A DNA stretch of 6,524 bases from JBFXEO01 sp050180015. Its GTDB lineage: Bacteria > Bacteroidota > Bacteroidia > Bacteroidales > Tenuifilaceae. A program made the translations under genes and the position numbers. Below, piece after piece: positions 1 to 5,493 of this stretch. The notes under the pieces were generated by a model, which worked only from the letters and a program-made list of their open reading frames with translations, was not told where the DNA came from and ran no database searches. The DNA lies in NCBI GenBank assembly GCA_050180015.1, contig JBFXEO010000168.1, forward strand, positions 1-6,524. The letters are read 5' to 3'. Each line of letters begins with the position of its first letter. The stretch's first letter is position 1.

Positions 1-13
1 AACATTGAACCGT

Positions 14-973
14 ATGAAAAAGATATTTGTAACATCTGTGCTGCTTTTGGCCGTACTGGTGACTATTGGGCAAGCCAAAAAACCCATAATAATGGTAGAC
101 CCCAGCGATCAATTCTGTATCAGCCGTGGGTATAAAATGACTTTTCAGAATCAGGGAATGGCACAAACCCTGCCCGATTATAAAACAGCCCTTCAAATGG
201 ATCCTGATTTACGCTTGGTTATTACCAAAATGGGTCAGATTATGGCCGATAGGGGATTCCCGTTGAAAGACCTGGAGCAAGAGCTGAAGAATCTGGAGCA
301 GGAAAGAGCGGAATCATCCATGCTTACCAGTTCATCATCGGGCTCCGAGATGGCAGAAAGTCCAATTGACGCGTTGAAACGTGTTGCCAAGGCGGATATA
401 ATAATGGATCTTGATTTTGAGGTTAAACGTCAGGGCCCGCAAAAGTATATAGTTTTTAATTTGAAAGGATTAGATGCCTACACGGCCAAGCAGGTTGCAG
501 GAGTAGCCGGAGCTGGTAAACCGTCAACAGCCGCATCGCCAGAACTACTTCTTGAGGAGGCAGTTCTGAGCCAAATGGATAATTTTAATGCAGGGCTAAT
601 GACCCATTTTGAGGATATGTTTGCCAATGGCCGCGAGGTTAAAGTTCAGATTAAGGTTTGGAGCAACTGGGGAGAGAACCTTGAAACCGAATTTGGCGAT
701 GACTCCAAGGAGTTAACAACCATTATTGATGATTGGTTTGCCGATAACTCTGTAAATGGTCGGTACAGCCTATCCGATGCTTCTGAAAACTTCATGAAGT
801 TAGAGCAGGTTCGTATTCCAATGATGAGGACGGATGAAAAAGGTCGCCAGCGTGCGGTTGATACCCGTTTATTTGTAAGCGATCTTAGAAAATACCTAAA
901 CGGTATGGGTATTCCTTCAAAACTTTACCTGAGAGGATTGGGCGAAGCTTGGCTAATTCTGGGTGAAAAATAA
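14..973 (+). CDS. Exported DUF6175-family protein
   Basis: A 319-residue exported protein of unknown function. I recognise the overall layout as the Bacteroidota family DUF6175 from memory. Seen: residues 1-21 are a type I signal peptide (MKK, hydrophobic core, likely cleavage after G-Q-A), then K-K-P-I-I-M-V-D-P-S-D, a usual opening of the family. Residues 64-92 form a helix of the type D-L-x-L-V-I-x-K-M-x-x-x-M-A-D-R-G-F-P-L-K-D-L-E, similar in style to CsgG/LpoB-like envelope proteins. Residues 101-112 are a Ser-rich linker, residues 125-160 alternate like beta strands, and the protein ends in L-I-L-G-E-K. No lipobox and no catalytic motif are seen. ATG at 14 is chosen over the in-frame TTG at 5 because it places the lysines directly before the signal core. 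It is followed after 13 nt by the next exported protein, so the two are probably co-transcribed. The family call is fairly sure; a role in the periplasm or at the outer membrane is inference. Confidence 0.82.
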   Translation: MKKIFVTSVLLLAVLVTIGQAKKPIIMVDPSDQFCISRGYKMTFQNQGMAQTLPDYKTALQMDPDLRLVITKMGQIMADRGFPLKDLEQELKNLEQERAESSMLTSSSSGSEMAESPIDALKRVAKADIIMDLDFEVKRQGPQKYIVFNLKGLDAYTAKQVAGVAGAGKPSTAASPELLLEEAVLSQMDNFNAGLMTHFEDMFANGREVKVQIKVWSNWGENLETEFGDDSKELTTIIDDWFADNSVNGRYSLSDASENFMKLEQVRIPMMRTDEKGRQRAVDTRLFVSDLRKYLNGMGIPSKLYLRGLGEAWLILGEK

Positions 974-986
974 AATACAAATTAGT

Positions 987-1955
987 ATGAAAAAGGTATT
1001 TTTAGTAGTTGTGGCATTTTTGGGATTACAATTATCCCTGAATGCACAGAACAGCCAGGGGAAAACTGATGACCTGGGCAGAATTGCACTGGCAGCACTA
1101 GTTCCCGATCAGGCGGAGGGTATCCCTCAATCAGCGCGTCAACTTTTGGTTAATAAGATGGAACAAATTGCCGTTCAGAATGGCTTAGGTGCCACAGCAG
1201 CAAATCCTCGTTTTTGCATTGTTCCAATGGTTAACATCCTTACGAAGGAGATTACTCCTACGGCTCCTCCTATGCAGGCCTTAAACGTTGAAGTTACCTT
1301 TTACGTTGTTGATGCAGCAAGCCAGAATATTTTCAGCCAAACCAGCATTCAGGTAAAAGGAGTTGGGCAAACCGAGGATAAAGCCTTTATGCAAGCCTTA
1401 AAAAATATGAACGTAAAGGCCGGACAGTTTAAGGGATTTGTAGAAAAAGGGAAAGAGAAAATTATTGAGTACTACAACTCTCAGTGCGATGTTGTACTTA
1501 AAGGAGCACAATCCTTGGCCGGACAGAAAAAGTATGAGGAAGCACTTTACATTCTTCTCTCAGTCCCAGATGTTTGCCGTGAGTGTTTCGATAAGAGTAT
1601 GGATTTGTCAACCGATATTTACAAGCAGTACGCAAACTACAAGTGTACCGAGTATATGTCCGGCGCAAAAGCAGCATGGGCCAGCATGAATACCGACAAG
1701 GCTGCCGAGTATTTGGGTAAAATAACGCCCGACATGGAATGCTACGGTGAAGCTGTTCAGCTTGTTGATGAAATTAAGCAGAAACAGCTGGCCGACGGTG
1801 CCAACGTGTGGGATTTCAAAATGAAACAGTACGACGACTCCGTGGACAAAGAAAAAATGATGATCCAGGCAGGGAAAGAAGTAGCCATGTCGTGGGCATA
1901 CTGGGGTGCTGCTGCACATTTTAACTGGGATTGGAGCTGGTTATATAAGAAATAA
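987..1955 (+). CDS. Exported protein with CsgG/LpoB-like N-terminus and duplicated Cys-containing helical repeat
   Basis: A 322-residue secreted protein without a named family that I can assign. Residues 1-20 are a signal peptide (cleavage after L-N-A). Residues 28-110 (G-R-I-A-L-A-A-L-V-P, then Q-S-A-R-Q-L-L-V-N-K-M and N-P-R-F-C-I-V-P) look like the CsgG/LpoB alpha/beta fold; this is pattern resemblance only. Residues 164-216 and 217-266 are two copies of a helical, TPR-like unit about 53 residues long. Each opens with a cysteine (C167, C220) and carries P-D-x-...-E-C-(F/Y) near its end (C200, C252; C197 is extra in copy one). The last 20 residues are strongly aromatic (W303, Y305, W306, F312, W314, W316, W318, Y319). 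ATG at 987 is preferred to the in-frame GTG at 963, which overlaps the previous gene and would put eight residues before the signal. The leader is A-rich with no Shine-Dalgarno site. Similar proteins accompany DUF6175 genes in other Bacteroidota, as I remember it. Function unknown. Confidence 0.8.
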   Translation: MKKVFLVVVAFLGLQLSLNAQNSQGKTDDLGRIALAALVPDQAEGIPQSARQLLVNKMEQIAVQNGLGATAANPRFCIVPMVNILTKEITPTAPPMQALNVEVTFYVVDAASQNIFSQTSIQVKGVGQTEDKAFMQALKNMNVKAGQFKGFVEKGKEKIIEYYNSQCDVVLKGAQSLAGQKKYEEALYILLSVPDVCRECFDKSMDLSTDIYKQYANYKCTEYMSGAKAAWASMNTDKAAEYLGKITPDMECYGEAVQLVDEIKQKQLADGANVWDFKMKQYDDSVDKEKMMIQAGKEVAMSWAYWGAAAHFNWDWSWLYKK

Positions 1956-1986
1956 TGATTATTTAGACGCAGAATACCTATTAATG

Positions 1987-1994
1987 TTAATTTG
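1987..1994 (+). promoter_or_regulatory. Weak candidate -7 box before the LPP20 lipoprotein gene
   Basis: TTAATTTG differs from the Bacteroidota -7 consensus TAnnTTTG at one position and lies 26 nt before the start codon at 2021. No convincing TTG/TTTG -33 element sits 19-22 nt upstream. It may allow extra transcription of the lipoprotein gene, but simple read-through from the gene ending at 1955 explains the layout as well. Confidence 0.22.
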
Positions 1995-2020
1995 AAGTTT
2001 AATCCTAAAACAGAAAGATT

Positions 2021-2596
2021 ATGAAAATTAAACACATGTTTTTATTTGCTGGTGCTTTTGCAGGCGCATTAATGCTAGCTAGTTGCGGTGGTTCTAAACC
2101 AGCCTCGGATAGCGGTATGGGTAAAGAGTTAAACATTCCTTGCAGCGACGATGAATTCCACTCCGATGCAAAGTATTTCCGTGGAACGGGTAGCGGTATT
2201 AGCCAAGACCTAAGCACTGCAAAAAGTAAAGCTAGGCTTGATGCAAATACTAACCTATCCAGAAGTATCAACACAACACTTAAGGCTGTTGCCGACCGTT
2301 ATGTAAACGAGCGTCAAATTGGTGAAAACTCAGAATTTGAACAAAAATTTGAACAAATGAGCCGTGAGGTTGTAAACCAACAGCTAAATAATGTTGAGGT
2401 AGTTTGCTCAAAAACTTTCCAAAAAGATGGTAAGTACAATGTTTACACGGCACTTCAGGTTCAAAAAGATCAGGTTCTTAGCAATATCAAGGATAAAATT
2501 AGCAAGGACCAGAAATTGCAGCTGGATTACGACAAGATGAAATTTGAGCAAGTATTCAACGAAGAAATGGATAAGCTTGAAAAAGAACAACAATAG
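2021..2596 (+). CDS. LPP20-family lipoprotein
   Basis: A 191-residue lipoprotein. The lipobox is L19-A20-S21-C22 after a short hydrophobic signal, followed by G-G-S-K. The lack of acidic residues right after the cysteine fits either membrane, but most Bacteroidota lipoproteins of this sort reach the outer membrane. Residues 50-160 match the LPP20 pattern: Y-F-R-G-x-G-S-G-x-S-x-D-L, then A-K-x-K-A-x-x-D-A-N-x-N-L, a long helix with charged residues, and strands ending in D-G-K-Y-N-V-Y-T-A-L-Q-V. The C-terminus (residues 155-191) is a lysine/glutamate-rich helix. The family includes Lpp20 of Helicobacter and FlgP of Vibrio, small outer-membrane-associated lipoproteins that take part in larger envelope assemblies. 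Nothing here points to a flagellum. It sits 65 nt after the previous exported protein and before a hairpin at 2617-2642. ATG at 2021 is the only start that keeps a proper lipoprotein signal. Family confident, role inferred. Confidence 0.87.
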   Translation: MKIKHMFLFAGAFAGALMLASCGGSKPASDSGMGKELNIPCSDDEFHSDAKYFRGTGSGISQDLSTAKSKARLDANTNLSRSINTTLKAVADRYVNERQIGENSEFEQKFEQMSREVVNQQLNNVEVVCSKTFQKDGKYNVYTALQVQKDQVLSNIKDKISKDQKLQLDYDKMKFEQVFNEEMDKLEKEQQ

Positions 2597-2616
2597 TAAC
2601 GAGCTCCGGTTAATAG

Positions 2617-2642
2617 ATCAGCAACCCTCCTGGGTTGCTGAT
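2617..2642 (+). terminator. Hairpin terminator or attenuator after the LPP20 lipoprotein gene
   Basis: A perfect 11-bp stem (ATCAGCAACCC / GGGTTGCTGAT) closes on the tetraloop TCCT, 20 nt after the stop codon. The tail is only moderately T-rich (TGTCTT, then A-rich), so termination is probably partial. I see no good promoter between it and the gene at 2705, which suggests the last gene is expressed by read-through at a lower level. Confidence 0.65.
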
Positions 2643-2643
2643 T

Positions 2644-2656
2644 GTCTTAAAAAGAC
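2644..2656 (+). repeat. Small inverted repeat in the 2597-2704 spacer
   Basis: GTCTT and AAGAC form a 5-bp stem around AAA, starting two bases after the hairpin at 2617-2642. It takes up the place where a terminator T-tract would be. On its own it is weak and could be chance. Confidence 0.35.
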
Positions 2657-2670
2657 ATCAACTTCAATGT

Positions 2671-2689
2671 TAAACCTGAAAAAGGTTTA
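2671..2689 (+). repeat. Hairpin in the leader of the gene at 2705
   Basis: TAAACCT and AGGTTTA form a perfect 7-bp stem around the A-rich loop GAAAA, ending 15 nt before the start codon. The 15 nt between stem and ATG are A/T-rich and unpaired, as usual for Bacteroidota ribosome binding regions. The hairpin could set translation or mRNA stability for the last gene of the cluster. Pairing is seen; any role is inference. Confidence 0.45.
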
Positions 2690-2704
2690 GAAAATTATAC
2701 TAAA

Positions 2705-3997
2705 ATGAAAAAATTCCTACTACTATTTGCTTCCATACTTTGCATACTCATGCAGTCCTACTCACAGGATAAAGTGCTCGATAAAAGCGGGAAAAAGCCA
2801 AAGTGGCTTAATGGAATAGAGAAGGATTATATCATTGTGTCGGGCAGTGGCCCCGATATGCAATCGGCCCAGCAAAGTGCCTTAACAATGGTCAAGGAGC
2901 AAATTGTGTCGTCTGTTGCCGAAAATGTAAAGTCCACATCCGAAGTTAAGAAGGAGGAGGCAAATTATAATAATAACGTAAATATTTTCCTTGAAAAGTT
3001 TGCATCATCTACCACAACCCAATCCGGGAAGGTTCCATTCCTGCAGGGAATATCGCTTTCAAAGGTAGAGGAATTTTACTGGGAGAAACTTCAGCGTAAG
3101 GATAAAAGCATTTACGTTAACTATCACCTTAAATACCCATTCCCCGGATTTGAGCTTCAAAAACTCGTAAGCGATTTTAAGATGCGCGATAACGAACTTA
3201 CCCGCCAGATGGAAGACCTTTTGGCGCAAGTCGAAACGGTAGAATCGGTTGAACAGATAGAAAAAAATATTGCAGAGCTGAAAGGCCTTACTGATTATTT
3301 TATGGATGGCAGGATTGACCAGTGTAACCTGGGTATAACCCGGTATCGCTCGCTTCTTAAATCAATCGAACTTGTTGAGCTGGAGGGTAACCTGGGAGAA
3401 TTAAAGTATTACTTAAGGCTGGGGAATAGGGCTATATCAACCGTAAAGAAACCCGTTACAAGATCGGAATGCGCAAGGATTACCTCAGTAGTTAATGATA
3501 AGGACAATGTAACCATTCAGTACGATTACGGTAACTGCTACGAGGATCCTGAGAATAATATTCTTGTAAAGTACCGTTTTGGCAGCGAGGATGTTCAAAA
3601 GCCTTTCTACTTTGATGTTGCCACCAATAAGGCATCTATTTTTGTTAGCGATCCGTTCCATTTTACAGCTCTATCCAAAGATGAAGAAAATGTTACCGGC
3701 GCAGTGCTCGATATGACCATCAACTCGAAATACACCTCACCATTTACGGTAGAAAAGGTAGTTATTGAATGGAAGGGTTTGCCCCCGGTAATTATTGATG
3801 GGATTGGACAACGCTTTGAGGGTAAGGGCAACCATAGCCTAAAGTTGAATATCGGGCAGCCCATCAAAATAAAAGATTCCTCATCGTCGGGTAAAACTCT
3901 TGCGTTGCTTTCCGGCTATATCCATTTCAAATCGAACGTAACGGGCGAGGAAAAAACTTATAGAATTTACAATCACAGCTATACCACTGACTGGTAA
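2705..3997 (+). CDS. Exported LPP20-domain protein with coiled-coil and beta-rich C-terminus
   Basis: A 430-residue secreted protein. Residues 1-20 are a signal peptide (cleavage after S-Y-S, no lipobox; C13 lies within the hydrophobic core). Residues 32-145 are LPP20-like: P-K-W-L-N-G near the front, then Y-I-I-V-S-G-S-G, S-A-Q-Q-S-A helix, Q-I-V-S-S-V-A-E-N-V, and a closing strand S-I-Y-V-N-Y-H-L-K. The domain carries a polar Asn/Ser/Thr-rich insertion at about 84-108. Residues 150-245 are long charged helices, probably coiled coil. Residues 265-430 are beta-rich without a domain I can name, with a Y-D-Y-G-N-C start and an aromatic end (Y423, Y426, W430). At 430 residues it is far longer than single-domain LPP20 proteins (about 150-190), so it is a multidomain relative of the lipoprotein encoded just upstream. 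The layout invites comparison with FlgT beside FlgP in Vibrio, but no sequence motif proves that. A hairpin-rich spacer precedes it and an intrinsic terminator follows it. Function unknown. Confidence 0.83.
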   Translation: MKKFLLLFASILCILMQSYSQDKVLDKSGKKPKWLNGIEKDYIIVSGSGPDMQSAQQSALTMVKEQIVSSVAENVKSTSEVKKEEANYNNNVNIFLEKFASSTTTQSGKVPFLQGISLSKVEEFYWEKLQRKDKSIYVNYHLKYPFPGFELQKLVSDFKMRDNELTRQMEDLLAQVETVESVEQIEKNIAELKGLTDYFMDGRIDQCNLGITRYRSLLKSIELVELEGNLGELKYYLRLGNRAISTVKKPVTRSECARITSVVNDKDNVTIQYDYGNCYEDPENNILVKYRFGSEDVQKPFYFDVATNKASIFVSDPFHFTALSKDEENVTGAVLDMTINSKYTSPFTVEKVVIEWKGLPPVIIDGIGQRFEGKGNHSLKLNIGQPIKIKDSSSSGKTLALLSGYIHFKSNVTGEEKTYRIYNHSYTTDW

Positions 3998-4021
3998 TAC
4001 TCATTTTATACAGATGTACTG

Positions 4022-4055
4022 AAGTTTACCGGAATTTGTTTCGGTAAACTTTTTT
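4022..4055 (+). terminator. Intrinsic terminator of the four-gene cluster
   Basis: A 13-bp stem with one G-T pair (AAGTTTACCGGAA / TTTCGGTAAACTT) closes on TTTG and runs straight into a T6 tract at 4050-4055, 24 nt after the stop codon at 3995-3997. The convergent permease gene ends at 4075. Read on the minus strand the hairpin has no T tail, so it mainly serves the + strand. It could still stop or stabilise the opposing transcript. Confidence 0.88.
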
Positions 4056-4074
4056 GTACTCATGTTGAACCAGC

Positions 4075-5115
4075 TTAAAGTAGCCCGTGGGTATCGGCCA
4101 TGTAGGTTAAATACCACGACAGTAAAAAGGAAATAAGGGGGGCAATTATCCACATCACAAAAAACTTTAGCACCTCGGTTTTCTTAAATATGTTTTTGGT
4201 ACCCAGCTTGGCTACGCCAATGCCCAGTATAGCCCCTACGTTTAGCTGTACCAGCGATGTTGGGATTCCCTTGGTCAAAGACGCTAGCAGTAGTAGCGAT
4301 GCCGATACAAATGCAATAATTACCGCTTCAATTTTTCCGAAAAGGAATAGCTCCTTCCCGGTATTTTTTAAGATTTTATCGCCGAATATAGAGCTGCCAA
4401 TACCGAAACTTGGCGCCACCACCATAGTTGTCATAATCATAATGAGCGTTAACACTCTTCCGGAGGCATTGCTGATGTGTAGTTCATTCAGTGTCATTGT
4501 TGTAAGCGGGCCGCTGGCATTTGCAACGTTGTTGGCACCAATGGAGAAGGCCACATACATCGACATTAGAATAATTGCTCCTTTGAGCACGTAATGATCA
4601 TTCAGTCTTTTTGAAATGGTGTAACCCTTACGCCTTAGCGGTGTATAAATATACTTACCGATAAGTAGGCACAGAAAGAATGATATTAGGGGCAGAATAA
4701 ACCAGGTGGGAATTACTTCAACAAATAGTTTTTTCGATGCAAATTCGTGAAAGTAAAAACCGGGTGCCGCTACTGCCAGCACCGTGGACTGGCTGGTTGA
4801 CTGGGGTATTCCAAATAAATTTGCGATTAGCAGCGAGACGGCAACGGAAAATAGAATAATTGAAACCTGCGTGTAGGTCATCAGGGTTGGGTTAATTAAA
4901 CCATCCCCAACGGTTCTTGCGGTGGCCTTTCCGGCAATAATGGCCCCCAGAAAAACCATCAGTCCAAAAAGTCCGGGGATTACATTCTTTTTTAGAATAT
5001 TTGCACCGTAAGCAGCTGAGAAGGATGGGCCTGTTCCGCTCCCACCCATGGTAACTGCCAAAAACATTGCAACAAGAAAAGGTATAATAAGGTGGTTAAA
5101 AATTAGTGCATCCAT
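4075..5115 (-). CDS. PiT-family inorganic anion permease (phosphate or sulfate)
   Basis: A 346-residue inner-membrane carrier with about ten hydrophobic segments in two inverted halves, as in the PiT family of ion-coupled phosphate/sulfate transporters. The C-terminal half has the family signature S-I-G-A-N-N-V-A-N-A-S-G-P-L at 191-204 and G-I-P-T-S at 283-287. The N-terminal half has G-G-S-G-T-G-P-S-F-S-A-A-Y-G at 24-37 in place of GANDVANA, and G-I-P-Q-S-T-S-Q-S at 102-110. The N-terminal variant resembles the sulfate permease CysP branch (GASGAAA-like) as I recall it, so sulfate is a real alternative to phosphate. The start is set at 5115 rather than the TTG at 5196. An AGGAA site lies 3-8 nt upstream of this ATG, the first helix starts at once, and the extra 27 residues would be polar and unlike the family. 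A perfect -7 box lies at 5214-5221. It is convergent with the exported cluster. No DUF47/PhoU-like partner is in the window. Family sure, substrate open. Confidence 0.9.
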   Translation of the reverse strand: MDALIFNHLIIPFLVAMFLAVTMGGSGTGPSFSAAYGANILKKNVIPGLFGLMVFLGAIIAGKATARTVGDGLINPTLMTYTQVSIILFSVAVSLLIANLFGIPQSTSQSTVLAVAAPGFYFHEFASKKLFVEVIPTWFILPLISFFLCLLIGKYIYTPLRRKGYTISKRLNDHYVLKGAIILMSMYVAFSIGANNVANASGPLTTMTLNELHISNASGRVLTLIMIMTTMVVAPSFGIGSSIFGDKILKNTGKELFLFGKIEAVIIAFVSASLLLLASLTKGIPTSLVQLNVGAILGIGVAKLGTKNIFKKTEVLKFFVMWIIAPLISFLLSWYLTYMADTHGLL

Positions 5116-5118
5116 AAT

Positions 5119-5123
5119 TTCCT
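5119..5123 (-). promoter_or_regulatory. Shine-Dalgarno site deciding the permease start
   Basis: On the minus strand AGGAA stands three bases before the ATG at 5115. It is the only clear Shine-Dalgarno-like site before a gene in this window, where leaders are otherwise A-rich. It favours the 346-residue protein over a longer form from TTG at 5196. Confidence 0.6.
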
Positions 5124-5159
5124 GAAAGCTGGGGTTTTCTACTCGTATTTTTCCTGCAC

Positions 5160-5206
5160 AAGCCGGATTATTAGAAACAGCTATACTTTTTAACAAGCAT
5201 CGGCTT
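5160..5206 (-). repeat. Inverted repeat in the permease leader
   Basis: On the minus strand AAGCCG (5206-5201) can pair with CGGCTT (5165-5160). Three G-T pairs and one G-C pair can extend the helix to 10 bp. It encloses about 35 nt of A/T-rich sequence, just after the predicted transcription start. It could be a regulatory stem, but it does not match a riboswitch I know. Confidence 0.3.
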
Positions 5207-5213
5207 ACACCTA

Positions 5214-5221
5214 CAAATATA
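5214..5221 (-). promoter_or_regulatory. Bacteroidota -7 promoter box for the permease gene
   Basis: The minus strand reads TATATTTG, a perfect match to TAnnTTTG. The -33 side is poor: the nearest upstream TTG is 27 nt away instead of 19-22. Transcription would begin near 5207, giving a leader of about 92 nt before the ATG at 5115. Confidence 0.5.
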
Positions 5222-5331
5222 TAACAATGTTTTGTGTTAGTTGGTTTACAATTCCGGATTAAATAAGCTATTTACAGTACCTCAAACCGAATACAAGTAG
5301 TTGATGGGTCTTGTCCTCGCAACACATATAT

Positions 5332-5378
5332 CAAGAGGCAGACGTAAAAGGCTGGCGGTATGCCTTGCATTTCTCTTG
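5332..5378 (+). repeat. Nested inverted repeat in the divergent intergenic region
   Basis: Outer arms CAAGAG (5332-5337) and CTCTTG (5373-5378) enclose GCA/TGC (5338-5340, 5366-5368) and AGGC/GCCT (5349-5352, 5362-5365). All three can form together as one bulged stem. A T7 run follows 18 nt downstream at 5397-5403, too far for a standard terminator. It might be a small RNA, an operator or chance pairing. Confidence 0.35.
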
Positions 5379-5438
5379 TTTAAGTGCTTCTTCAGATTTT
5401 TTTAGCTTACATCGTTTTATACTTAAGTCAGAATCATT

Positions 5439-5446
5439 TAATTTTG
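5439..5446 (+). promoter_or_regulatory. Bacteroidota -7 promoter box for the AsmA gene
   Basis: TAATTTTG is a perfect TAnnTTTG match, 47 nt before the ATG at 5494. A T-run at 5415-5418, 20 nt upstream, stands where the -33 element would be but lacks the G. Transcription would start near 5453, giving an A/T-rich leader of about 40 nt. Confidence 0.55.
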
Positions 5447-5493
5447 CTTAATTCAATGTAACACATAAAAATTTAAACATAAAACATCCTGCC

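Larger units (their letters stand above)
5116..5493. other. Divergent intergenic and leader region between the permease and AsmA genes
   Basis: 378 nt without a supported gene. The left part (5116 to about 5207) is the likely 5' leader of the permease, with arms 5160-5165 and 5201-5206 able to pair. The middle holds no coding ORF of note but has a nested inverted repeat at 5332-5378 and a T7 run at 5397-5403 on the + strand. The right part contains the -7 box of the AsmA gene and an A/T-rich leader. No tRNA, transposon end or known riboswitch was recognised. Confidence 0.7.

Noticed and set aside
5..13. TTG start for the first gene and, likewise, GTG at 963 for the second
   Set aside because: In both cases an ATG a few codons later begins a standard MKK signal peptide.
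1608..1919. Minus-strand open frame opposite the gene at 987-1955
   Set aside because: Lies fully antisense to a well-supported exported protein, with low-complexity Phe/His/Val composition and no recognisable domain.
1757..2274. Two minus-strand open frames opposite 1757-2035 and 2005-2274
   Set aside because: Both overlap confident + strand genes and show no domain or leader; they look like shadows.
14..3997. Curli or flagellar system
   Set aside because: No curli subunit repeats, no CsgE/CsgF-like gene and no flagellar gene are in the window; only a loose fold-level resemblance remains.
4190..4594. Plus-strand 134-codon open frame inside the permease gene
   Set aside because: Antisense to conserved PiT segments; its apparent hydrophobicity mirrors the membrane helices on the other strand.
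5116..5196. 27-residue N-terminal extension of the permease from TTG
   Set aside because: Polar, unlike PiT N-termini, and the ATG at 5115 has a Shine-Dalgarno site directly upstream.
5332..5403. Intrinsic terminator in the divergent spacer
   Set aside because: The T-run is 18 nt from the stem and no gene ends upstream of it on the + strand; kept only as an unexplained inverted repeat.
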